From Anaerolineae bacterium (GTDB lineage: Bacteria; Chloroflexota; Anaerolineae; Anaerolineales; Villigracilaceae): a stretch of DNA of 28,676 bases. Both the position numbers and the translations under genes were made by a program. Of the stretch, positions 21,035 to 28,676 are shown piece after piece (the stretch's first letter is position 1; each line of letters opens with the position of its first letter). The stretch is taken from assembly GCA_017303735.1 (NCBI GenBank), contig JAFLCF010000036.1:1-28676 (forward strand), given 5' to 3'. The notes beneath the pieces were generated by a model, which was not told the origin of the DNA, ran no database searches, and saw nothing but the letters and a program-made list of their open reading frames with translations.

Positions 21035-23851
21035 ATGGCTACTACTAAAAAGAAAACAGTAAGCAAAAAGAAACCCGTTGCAAAGAAGGTTGTCAAACCG
21101 ACCGCAAAGAAAACTACGGTAAAGAAAACGGCAGTGAAGGCAACCGTAAAAAAGGCGGTGAAGAAAGTTGTGACGAAAAAGCCCGCAGCCAAAGCAACGG
21201 TCAAAAAGGCGAGTCAGCCTAAAGTCAAGAAAGCAGCGGTGACTTCCAAGGCGATTGTCCCTGCGCCAAAGTCTGCCATCATGCCAGTGACCGAGAAGCC
21301 AAAAGCTATCGTGGTGAAAGAAACGAAGCCGAAGGCAATTCAACCTGTGAAGAAGGAAACGAAACCAATGAAAGACCTGTCTTACAACCCGAACAACATT
21401 GAGAAAAAATGGCAGGCGAAATGGGATGCCGACAAGTTGTATCGCTCTTTGATCGACAATAGCAAGCCGAAACATTATGCGTTGACGATGCTGCCCTACC
21501 CCAGCGGCGACTTGCACATCGGTCACTGGTATGCCATGACTCCGTCGGATGCGCGCGCGCGTTATATGCGCATGAAGGGATTCAACGTGCTGTTCCCAAT
21601 GGGCTTCGATGCGTTCGGTTTGCCCGCGGAAAATGCTGCCATCAAAGATGGTGTCCACCCGATGAAACGCACACGAGAGAACATCGTCCGCATGCGCAAG
21701 CAACTGCGCTCGATGGGTGCCATGTTCGATTGGGAACGTGAAGCCGTTTCTTGTGAGCCTGAATATTATCGCTGGACCGAGTGGTTCTTTATTCAACTGT
21801 ACAAGAAAGGTCTGGCATATCGCAAGATGTCGCCAGTGGATTTCTGCCCGAACTGCAACACGACCCTGGCACGTGAACAAGTGTGGGGCGATGACCGTCA
21901 CTGTGAACGCTGTGGTACGCCGGTCATCAAAAAAGATTTGGAACAGTGGTTCTTCAAGTCCACCAAATATGCCGATGAGTTCTTGAACTTCGATGGTATT
22001 GATTGGCCTCCCACCGTGAAGACCCTGCAAACGAATTGGATCGACCGCAGTGAAGGCGCAGAAGTGCAGTTTACAGTGGACAGTGACCAGTTATCAGCAG
22101 AAGAAGCAAAGATAACCGTGTTCACGACCCGCCCTGACACGCTGTGGGGTGCGACCTTTATGGTCTTCTCGCCGGAACATCCGCTGGTGGACAAGATCAC
22201 AACGGCTGAGAACAAAGCTGCCATCACAGAATACAAGGCTCAGGCTGCGCGTCAGTCTGACATTCAACGCGGTGCAGTTGGCAAGGAAAAGACGGGTGTC
22301 TTTACCGGAAGTTATGCCATCAACCCGGTCAATAATGCGCGCATTCCGATCTGGATCGCGGATTATGTTTTGATGTCGTACGGCACCGGCGCGATCATGG
22401 CTGTGCCTGCACATGATGAACGCGACTTTGCATTTGCTAAAAAGTATGAACTGCCCATTATTCCAGTGATCAAGCCCGAGGGCGAGTCTGAAGCGGTAGT
22501 TGGTGAGACAGCATATATCGGACCCGGCAGCATGGTCAACTCTGGAATGTTGGATGGCACCAAAGTCAACACCGAAAAGGGACGCAAGAATCCCAGCATT
22601 GCCAAGGTCATTGATTGGCTGCAAGAAAAAGACGTTGGCAAAGAAACGGTCAACTATCGTTATCGCGATTGGTTGATCAGCCGCCAGCGTTATTGGGGTT
22701 CGCCCATCCCAATGGTGCATTGCGAAACCCACGGCTGGAATCCCGTGCCCGATGATCAATTGCCCGTGACCCTGCCCGAAGATGTGGAGTGGAAGCCGAC
22801 CGGCGAATCTCCATTGAAGCTGCACCCGACCTGGAAGCACACCACCTGCCCCGTATGTAATGGACCTGCCATCCGCGAAACCGATACGATGGATACCTTC
22901 ATGTGTTCATCGTGGTACCACCTGCGTTATCTGTCACCGCATTATGATCAGGGTCCCTTCGACCCAGCGGAATACGATTACTGGATGCCCGTCGATACGT
23001 ACACGGGCGGCATTGAACACGCCACCATGCACTTGCTATACACGCGCTTCTTCCACAAAGCCCTGCGCGACATTGGTCTGACGGAAGGTCACGAGCCGAT
23101 GATGCAATTGCGCAATCAAGGCATGGTGTTGGGCGAAGATAACGAGAAGATGTCGAAGAGCCGCGGCAATGTTATTGCACCGGATGTGTTGGTCAATAAG
23201 TATGGCGCCGATACCGTCCGCGCTTACATCATGTTCTTTGCGCGTTGGGAAATGGGCGCACCGTGGGACTCGCAAGGTATTGAAGGAAGTGCAAGATGGA
23301 TTCGCCGCACATGGACTTTATTCACGGATCCAACCACGCCGCCAACTGCTTCTGACGAAGTGAAAAAGAATCTACGCCGTAAGGTTCACCAGACCTTGAA
23401 GCGCGTGACGCGTGACTTCGAGAACTTTGACTTCAACACCATCGTCTCTGGCTTGATGGAATTACTGAACGAGATGTACAAAGCCCGCGAAGCCGGAGCT
23501 GTTGGCACAGACGAATGGAAGGAAGCACAGGAGATCTATTTGAAGATGATGGCTCCTGTCACGCCGCACATCTCTGAAGAATTGTGGACGGAACACCTGG
23601 GCAAACCCTACTCCATTCACCAGCAATTGTGGCCCGCCGTAGACGAAGCCGCCGCCAAGGATGATTTCGTCGAGATCCCCGTTCAGATCAACGGCAAAGT
23701 CCGCGACCGTGTCAAAGTCGCCGCTGAAGCCAGCGAAGAAGAGATCAAGTCCGCGGTGATGGCGAGCGAGGTCATCCAGAAGTTTTTGGAAGGAAAAGAG
23801 CCGAAGAAAGTGATCGTGGTCAAAGGTAAGCTGGTGAGTTTGGTTGTGTAG
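21035..23851 (+). CDS. leuS: Leucyl-tRNA synthetase with lysine-rich N-terminal extension
   Basis: A 938-aa protein that charges tRNA-Leu in the cytoplasm. The catalytic body begins at about residue 112 (MKDLSYNPNNIEKKWQ). It has HIGH at 161-164 (YPSGDLHIGHWYAM), a zinc-type CPNC/CERC module, the CP1 editing domain with TTRPDTLWGATF and AVPAHDERD, a second CPVC segment, KMSKS at 705-709, the anticodon-binding helices and the usual C-terminal domain ending in VVKGKLVSLVV. Residues 1-110 are an extra tail of Lys, Ala, Val and Thr (KKTVSKKKPVAKKVVKP and similar), like a histone H1 C-terminal domain. GAGG precedes the ATG at 21035. The internal ATG at 21368 also has AAGGA about 10 nt upstream and would give a tail-less enzyme. 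Regulation by the T-box leader upstream is well supported. Confidence 0.96.
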   Translation: MATTKKKTVSKKKPVAKKVVKPTAKKTTVKKTAVKATVKKAVKKVVTKKPAAKATVKKASQPKVKKAAVTSKAIVPAPKSAIMPVTEKPKAIVVKETKPKAIQPVKKETKPMKDLSYNPNNIEKKWQAKWDADKLYRSLIDNSKPKHYALTMLPYPSGDLHIGHWYAMTPSDARARYMRMKGFNVLFPMGFDAFGLPAENAAIKDGVHPMKRTRENIVRMRKQLRSMGAMFDWEREAVSCEPEYYRWTEWFFIQLYKKGLAYRKMSPVDFCPNCNTTLAREQVWGDDRHCERCGTPVIKKDLEQWFFKSTKYADEFLNFDGIDWPPTVKTLQTNWIDRSEGAEVQFTVDSDQLSAEEAKITVFTTRPDTLWGATFMVFSPEHPLVDKITTAENKAAITEYKAQAARQSDIQRGAVGKEKTGVFTGSYAINPVNNARIPIWIADYVLMSYGTGAIMAVPAHDERDFAFAKKYELPIIPVIKPEGESEAVVGETAYIGPGSMVNSGMLDGTKVNTEKGRKNPSIAKVIDWLQEKDVGKETVNYRYRDWLISRQRYWGSPIPMVHCETHGWNPVPDDQLPVTLPEDVEWKPTGESPLKLHPTWKHTTCPVCNGPAIRETDTMDTFMCSSWYHLRYLSPHYDQGPFDPAEYDYWMPVDTYTGGIEHATMHLLYTRFFHKALRDIGLTEGHEPMMQLRNQGMVLGEDNEKMSKSRGNVIAPDVLVNKYGADTVRAYIMFFARWEMGAPWDSQGIEGSARWIRRTWTLFTDPTTPPTASDEVKKNLRRKVHQTLKRVTRDFENFDFNTIVSGLMELLNEMYKAREAGAVGTDEWKEAQEIYLKMMAPVTPHISEELWTEHLGKPYSIHQQLWPAVDEAAAKDDFVEIPVQINGKVRDRVKVAAEASEEEIKSAVMASEVIQKFLEGKEPKKVIVVKGKLVSLVV

Positions 23852-23878
23852 TTTGAACAGCTTGAGAGTTTGATAGTC

Positions 23879-23913
23879 AAACCCCTGAGAGCCTTGCGGC
23901 TTTCAGGGGTTTT
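23879..23913 (+). terminator. Intrinsic terminator after leuS
   Basis: The stem AAACCCCTGAGAGCC/GGCTTTCAGGGGTTT has a 4-nt loop and ends in TTTT, 28 nt after the leuS stop. Confidence 0.92.
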
Positions 23914-23930
23914 GTGTTATCAAATCAGTC

Positions 23931-24410
23931 ATGAAACCCGCTCGTCATTCCAAAGTCTTTATTATTTTGCATTGGTCTGCTGCAATTTTATTATTGGCAT
24001 CTGCCATGCTTGCAAAACAAAAAGAGATTCAAGGGCTGCCCTTGAATATTCATATGATCCTTGGGGGCATTCTTCTAATGGTTATGATGATGCGAGTGAT
24101 AGCGAAGCTTAAAGTAGCACACCATGGGAACTCTCAACACCTTGAAGTTGTTTTTTACCTATTGTTTTATCTTTTTGTCTTTTTTATTTTGGGAATGGGT
24201 GTATGGATCGCATATCAAAGGAATTTAGTTGGTTACATATTGGACCCAAATTCTGCGATTGGGCGAGGTAGTTTCAAACTTCTTGCAGATATCCATAAAT
24301 TAGGCTGGCATGTCTCGCTTGGCTGGGTCGTTCTGCATGTAGGTATGGTGATTTATCGCCAATTTATCAGGAAGGAATCTGTGTTGAAACAGATGTGGTT
24401 CAGAAATTGA
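23931..24410 (+). CDS. Cytochrome b561-type membrane protein
   Basis: A 159-aa membrane protein with four hydrophobic helices (about 9-27, 38-57, 72-96 and 123-144). Histidines sit as in the bacterial b561 (CybB) family: H14 in LHWSAAILLL, H41 in NIHMILGG, and H122, H127 and H136 in IHKLGWHVSLGWVVLHVGMVIYR. The KxxVLKQMW end also fits the family. It should bind b-type haem and move electrons within the membrane, for example from quinol. Two pairs of His are enough for two haems, but ligand assignment is by analogy. The start lacks a good ribosome site and lies 18 nt after the leuS terminator, so it probably has its own promoter. Confidence 0.83.
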   Translation: MKPARHSKVFIILHWSAAILLLASAMLAKQKEIQGLPLNIHMILGGILLMVMMMRVIAKLKVAHHGNSQHLEVVFYLLFYLFVFFILGMGVWIAYQRNLVGYILDPNSAIGRGSFKLLADIHKLGWHVSLGWVVLHVGMVIYRQFIRKESVLKQMWFRN

Positions 24411-24460
24411 ATATGGGGAAAATATGGGCATGTCTTAAGAATTACCCTCTCCTGATGTCG

Positions 24461-24466
24461 TATAAT
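24461..24466 (+). promoter_or_regulatory. Probable -10 box for the PAS/GAF sensor leader
   Basis: A perfect TATAAT 51 nt after the b561 stop. The -35 region is poor. A start near 24473 would give a leader of about 190 nt to the ATG at 24664. Confidence 0.5.
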
Positions 24467-24553
24467 CTACTATAGAAGACACAACTTAACAATAAATCGT
24501 GTGTTTTACAGAAAAATAAAAATCAACTCCGTAGTAATCGTACTTATTCGGAG

Positions 24554-24593
24554 AAGCGTCCTTGAGGGGGAAACCTTCAGGGGCTTTTGTTTA
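24554..24593 (+). promoter_or_regulatory. Terminator hairpin in the sensor leader (attenuator or small RNA end)
   Basis: An imperfect stem, AAGC-TCCTTGAGG paired with CCTTCAGGG-GCTT around a GGGAAA loop (24554-24586, one bulge, one mismatch), is followed by TTTTGTTT. It lies between the TATAAT at 24461 and the sensor start at 24664. Upstream, CTCCG and CGGAG near 24525-24552 form another hairpin. Downstream, GGTAG (near 24596) can pair with CTACC (near 24639), and GCAAC (near 24599) with GTTGC beside the ribosome site. No known riboswitch class was recognised. Confidence 0.5.
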
Positions 24594-24663
24594 ATGGTAG
24601 CAACACTTTAAAGCCTTAGCATACACAGGCATCAGACTACTACCCTGCGGAACCGAGGTTGCA

Positions 24664-27600
24664 ATGCCCCAGAGAAAGAAAGAAAACAAACCTCTCGAAA
24701 AAACAAGCCTGAGTCCGACTCAAGTCCATGCTCTTTGGTATTTCGAACGTATGGACCAGGTCAACCGTGCCATGCAAGGGACAGATGACCTGGAACAGAT
24801 GATGAAGAATCTGCTGGATACCCTGTTGGATATCTTCGATTGCGACCGCGCCTTTCTTGTCTATCCTTGTAACCCAGACCATCCCACCTGGCAGGTTCCG
24901 ATGGAACGGACCCGCCCTGAGTACCCTGGCGTGTTGCCCGTTGGCGTTAACCTGCCGCTAGACCCAGTTGGGGCGGAGGTCTATCGAATTCTCAGACAAA
25001 CTGATGGTCCGGTAAAATTTGGAATCGGGGAAAAATATGCAGTCCCAATTCCAATGGCGACCGCTTTCAACGTCCAATCTTTTATTGCCATGGCGTTTTA
25101 CCCCAAGGTGGGTGACGCGTGGTCTTTTGGCTTACATCAATGTTCGCATCCACGGGTTTGGTCTTCGGATGAAGAACGTTTGTTTCTGGAGATTGGAAGA
25201 CGGCTCTCTGATACTCTGAGCACGCTTCTCTCTTATCGCAGTTTACGGGAAAGCGAATCTCATATCAAGCATTTGATCGACGTTTCTCCGGTAGCCATGG
25301 TGGTTTCGGCAGGAGAGGAGGAAAAAGTTATTTCGATCAACGGAAAATTTATTGAGCTATTTGGGTACACCTTTGAAGATATGCCAGATATAGCCCATTG
25401 GTGGCCGCTGGCATACCCAGATGCCCAATACAGAGATGAGGTCAAAGCTCAATGGGCGGAAAAGGTCCAAAAGGCAATACAGACACAAAGTCAGATCGAG
25501 CCGATGGAGGCGCAAGTCACATGCAAAGATGGCGTAGTTCGCTATGTCGAGTTTCAATTCTCGTCGATCGGGGATCAGCATCTTGTTACTTTCGTGGATC
25601 TGACAGCCCGCAAACAAGCCGAGCTTGCGCTGAAAGAGCGGGAGCATCATTCTCAATCTCTATTGCGCCTCTCTCGAAAACTGGAACATGCTCAGACATA
25701 TTCGGATGTGTTGAACGCGGCACAGGATGAAGTCAGGGAGATGATTGGGTATCAAAATCTTTGGGCTTATCTAATCACTGAGGACAGGAGATTCGCTCAC
25801 GCGTTTTTTGCCAAGGGTCCGATTGAAGAAAGCGTTATGTCGGAAAATGGTACAGCCACACTTTCCATTCAGGGTGACAAAATGCTCGAAGAGATCGCTG
25901 ACGCCAAAGAGATTGTGATTGTGGAAGATGCACAAACCGACTCGCGTGTGAATAAAGAGATCGTTACGGCGCTGGGTAACCGCACTATCGTCAATGTTCC
26001 GATTATTCTATTTGACAGGCACTTGGGCTCCGTTGGCATGGGCACTTTTGGAGATGAAGGAGTGCGCGTACCAACTTCCGCGGAACGCGAATATCTCATT
26101 GCACTCGCCAGTCACATGGCGGTCACATTGGATCGCATCCACCTACTTGAAAAACGCAAACAGACGGAACAGGAGCTGATCGCGCGTGAACAGGCGTATC
26201 GTCTGCTGGTCGAGAATATCCCCGACTTGATCGTCCGATATGATAAAGAATTACGCCGAGCATATGTAAACCCTGCCTGGGAAAGGTCAAGCCAAGTATC
26301 CGCAGCAGAGGCGATTAACCGACATCCCACCGATACGCCGAGAATCGCCAATTCTGCAAACAAAGAATACCTTGAAAAACTTCAGCAGGTATTAACAACC
26401 GGAGCTTCACAGTCCATTGAGTTCAAATGGGTAAATGCCCTTGGGGAAACACTCCTCTTGGAATATTTCATCGTGCCAGAGTATGACCAAAGTGGGAACA
26501 TAAACGGCGTGCTCTCTGTGGGGCGCGACATCACAGAACGCAAACGGATGGAAGAAACTCTTGCCGCACGAGAACGGGAATTTCGCACCCTGGCTGAAAA
26601 CAGCCCGGATAATATAGCCCGCTACGATATTCATGGGCAAACCCTCTATGTAAACCCGAAGTTGGAAAAAACACTCGGACATACTTCTTCTGAAATGCTG
26701 GATACTTTTCCTGCTACAGCCAGGTTTATCAAAGAAGCCAGTGAATATCAGAAAAAAATTATCGAAGTCATTAAGACGGGAAAAGAACAAGAGATCGATC
26801 TGGTATTGCCTGATTCAGAAAAAGGGTCTCGTTACCATAATGTTCGTTTCGTAGCTGAACGTGGAGATGATGGAACGATCACCGGGGTACTTGCCATAGG
26901 TCGTGACATCACAGAACGCAAGCAAATGGAAGAAGCGTTATACGCCTCCGAAGCAGAGTTGCGAGCCTTGATAAATTCAATGACGGATCTTATTTTTGTA
27001 GGAAATGCGGAAGGTCGTTTCTTGAAAGTTGTCGATACCCGTCCTGAGCATTTATACAAACAGTCAAGAGATTTGGTGGGCAGGACATTACATGAAGTCT
27101 TTCCAAAAGACCTGGCAGATTTTTTTCTTGGGCATTTACATGAGTCCCTTGCAGACCAAAAATCTGTGAATTTTGAATATAGTCTCCCAATCGATGACAA
27201 GCTGATGTGGTTTTACGCCACTGTTTCGCCCATGTCTGCTGATAAAACGCTGATGGTGGCGAGGGATATCACGGAACTAAAACTGGTAGAGAATGCGCTA
27301 CGTCAGAGTCGTGAAGCGACCCTGCATTTTTCCAAACAACTGACAACCTTACAAGAGGTTACAAACAAGCTTTCACAGGCTGAGTCTGCTGATGATCTAT
27401 ATCGTATGGCGGTAGAAATAGGGCGCAATTTACTGGAAGTTGACCGCATGAGCATCTGGTTCATTGATGAAAAAAGAAAGCTCATGCACGGCTCCTTCGG
27501 GATCGATGAACAAGGCAATCTACGTGATGAACGCAATTCCACAATAGAGCTAAAAGAAGAAGGGTTGGCTTGGTCTTTGTTATCCAACAAGAAACCCATG

Positions 27601-28676
27601 GCACAGATCGAATATCATGCCTTGCAGGATGACCAAAATCGGAAAGTAGGCGAGGGATATAGTGCTCAGGCTGCCTTATGGGATGGCGACAATGTGCTCG
27701 GTATTGTCAGCGTTGATAATCTCTTCTCGGGTCTGCCAATTTCAGAGCAGCAACTCGACATATTGCAGTTGTATGCAAACTCATTGGGCTACCTCATAAA
27801 GCGAAAGTGGGCGGAAGAGTGGCTACTTAGCAGTGAAAAGAAATACCGGGCGCTGGCAGAAAATATTCCAAACGTTGTTTTTCAATGTAAAAATAACGAA
27901 AAGTATACATTTATTTACTTAAATGATCCCATTTTCGAACTTACAGGATATTCCAAGGAAGAATTTCTCGAAAAGGGTTTAAGCTTTTTTGATCTTTATC
28001 ACCCAGAAGATCGGGAACGAATTCCTAAGCCCTCTGTAACGAATCAATCCTCTATAAACCATCGCCCATATCACATTTCCTATCGTATCAAACATCGGTC
28101 AGGAGAATGGCGCTGGGTGGACGAATGGGGTACAGGCGTCATAAATGAAAAAGAGGAGGTCGAATACATTGAAGGAATCATGATCGATATCACGAACCGA
28201 AAACAATATGAACGCGAACGTGAAACGATCATTACCGTCAGTGCGGCTCTGCGACAGGCAACCAATCGACACGAGATCCTAAGCACCATTCTTGACCAGA
28301 TGATAGAACTACTCAATGCAGGTGGAGCGTTCATCGCCATTCCTGATAGCTACAATGGTGGTGTTCTGATCGAAATGGGGCGCGGAGTGATCGGTAATAG
28401 TTACAGTGGCATGAAAATTCCACAAGGGCGCGGCGCAAGCGGATGGGTCATTGCGAACCGGCTTCCCTATTTGAACAATCAGGCGCAATCAGATCCTATC
28501 TTTTATAGACCCGATATGTTAGGTGAATATCACTGTGTCGCGGCTGTACCATTGATCGCGCACGAACAGTCAATCGGCGCATTATGGCTTGCAAGAAAAA
28601 CAGAGATCGCCGAACAAGACCTAAAATTGCTCACCGCCATTGCAGATATTGCCGCCAATGCCATTCATCGCATCAC
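24664..28676 (+). CDS. Multi-PAS/GAF sensor protein, 3' end beyond window
   Basis: An open frame of at least 1337 codons without a stop, cut off by the window end. Domains in order, approximate residues: GAF (25-195), PAS (200-315), GAF (340-500), PAS (509-635), PAS (637-757), PAS (763-880), GAF (896-1054), PAS (1057-1185, with YRIKHRSGEWRWVDEWG and the IMIDITNRKQ end), GAF (1189-1337 and on). Several PAS units end in GRDITERK-type sequence, the usual PAC terminus. No membrane helix is visible, so it is cytosolic. The missing C-terminus should hold the output domain, most likely histidine kinase or diguanylate cyclase, which cannot be decided here. GAGG lies 5 nt before the ATG at 24664. The leader contains a terminator-like hairpin. 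Confidence 0.9.
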   Translation, partial: MPQRKKENKPLEKTSLSPTQVHALWYFERMDQVNRAMQGTDDLEQMMKNLLDTLLDIFDCDRAFLVYPCNPDHPTWQVPMERTRPEYPGVLPVGVNLPLDPVGAEVYRILRQTDGPVKFGIGEKYAVPIPMATAFNVQSFIAMAFYPKVGDAWSFGLHQCSHPRVWSSDEERLFLEIGRRLSDTLSTLLSYRSLRESESHIKHLIDVSPVAMVVSAGEEEKVISINGKFIELFGYTFEDMPDIAHWWPLAYPDAQYRDEVKAQWAEKVQKAIQTQSQIEPMEAQVTCKDGVVRYVEFQFSSIGDQHLVTFVDLTARKQAELALKEREHHSQSLLRLSRKLEHAQTYSDVLNAAQDEVREMIGYQNLWAYLITEDRRFAHAFFAKGPIEESVMSENGTATLSIQGDKMLEEIADAKEIVIVEDAQTDSRVNKEIVTALGNRTIVNVPIILFDRHLGSVGMGTFGDEGVRVPTSAEREYLIALASHMAVTLDRIHLLEKRKQTEQELIAREQAYRLLVENIPDLIVRYDKELRRAYVNPAWERSSQVSAAEAINRHPTDTPRIANSANKEYLEKLQQVLTTGASQSIEFKWVNALGETLLLEYFIVPEYDQSGNINGVLSVGRDITERKRMEETLAAREREFRTLAENSPDNIARYDIHGQTLYVNPKLEKTLGHTSSEMLDTFPATARFIKEASEYQKKIIEVIKTGKEQEIDLVLPDSEKGSRYHNVRFVAERGDDGTITGVLAIGRDITERKQMEEALYASEAELRALINSMTDLIFVGNAEGRFLKVVDTRPEHLYKQSRDLVGRTLHEVFPKDLADFFLGHLHESLADQKSVNFEYSLPIDDKLMWFYATVSPMSADKTLMVARDITELKLVENALRQSREATLHFSKQLTTLQEVTNKLSQAESADDLYRMAVEIGRNLLEVDRMSIWFIDEKRKLMHGSFGIDEQGNLRDERNSTIELKEEGLAWSLLSNKKPMAQIEYHALQDDQNRKVGEGYSAQAALWDGDNVLGIVSVDNLFSGLPISEQQLDILQLYANSLGYLIKRKWAEEWLLSSEKKYRALAENIPNVVFQCKNNEKYTFIYLNDPIFELTGYSKEEFLEKGLSFFDLYHPEDRERIPKPSVTNQSSINHRPYHISYRIKHRSGEWRWVDEWGTGVINEKEEVEYIEGIMIDITNRKQYERERETIITVSAALRQATNRHEILSTILDQMIELLNAGGAFIAIPDSYNGGVLIEMGRGVIGNSYSGMKIPQGRGASGWVIANRLPYLNNQAQSDPIFYRPDMLGEYHCVAAVPLIAHEQSIGALWLARKTEIAEQDLKLLTAIADIAANAIHRI

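Noticed and set aside
20912..22030. 372-codon open frame on the minus strand opposite the start of leuS
   Set aside because: It mirrors the low-complexity Lys-rich tail and catalytic region of leuS, its composition (Phe/Leu/His/Arg-rich) is that of an antisense shadow, and it has no family motif.
22094..22840. 248-codon minus-strand open frame inside leuS
   Set aside because: It lies opposite the conserved editing and catalytic domains of LeuRS and has no recognisable domain or ribosome site.
24595..24663. c-di-GMP (GEMM) riboswitch before the PAS/GAF sensor
   Set aside because: Some CCCTGCGGAACC-like sequence is present, but the conserved tetraloop receptor and GGGACGCAAAG-type core are missing.

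Overview
The window is bacterial chromosome and most resembles a member of Chloroflexota, class Anaerolineae. This placement is inference. It rests on the Thr/Pro-rich linker behind a lipoprotein-like signal, a T-box-controlled leuS, a fused SHMT/GcvT enzyme, PAS/GAF-heavy signalling, and many long perfect hairpins between genes. No rRNA, integrase, transposase, CRISPR array or prophage gene was seen. Most genes are moderately GC-rich. Two blocks, about 5.79-7.69 kb and 11.9-15.6 kb, are clearly AT-richer and look like accessory DNA.

Layout. 1-5.7 kb: an attenuator-like leader and a class I aminotransferase, a DUF4332-type helix-hairpin-helix protein, a small two-gene unit (EF-hand-like membrane-anchored protein plus a small membrane protein), a VIT1/CCC1-type transporter divergent from a secreted phosphodiesterase, and a SAM methyltransferase. 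5.8-7.7 kb: an AT-rich block with a divergent cis-prenyltransferase and an unknown membrane protein. 7.9-10.9 kb: two overlapping PPK2 genes that look like an unfused two-domain polyphosphate:AMP phosphotransferase, a soluble paralogue of the EF-hand-like protein, and a membrane protein. 11.0-15.6 kb: an orphan XRE/antitoxin-like gene between two palindromic repeats, a 41-bp tandem repeat, then an HD + HSP90-type ATPase protein of 1066 aa facing a small three-helix membrane protein. This last part is the best candidate for an undescribed (defence-type) system.

15.7-24.4 kb is mostly housekeeping: a SHMT-GcvT fusion (one-carbon/glycine metabolism), a soluble GAF histidine kinase, two tRNA-Ala genes (CGC and GGC) behind a near-consensus promoter, a T-box leader, a 26-codon leucine-rich small ORF, LeuRS with a histone-H1-like N-terminal tail, and a cytochrome b561-type protein. 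From 24.66 kb a very long PAS/GAF sensor runs off the window end.

A recurring regulatory theme is a -10 hexamer of the form TANNNT ending exactly 6 nt before an ATG that lacks a convincing Shine-Dalgarno sequence. It occurs at four genes (starts 3963-, 4007+, 11503-, 18999+) and suggests leaderless mRNAs alongside SD-led ones. Three leaders (before 388, 21035 and 24664) carry intrinsic terminators upstream of the start codon, consistent with transcription attenuation.
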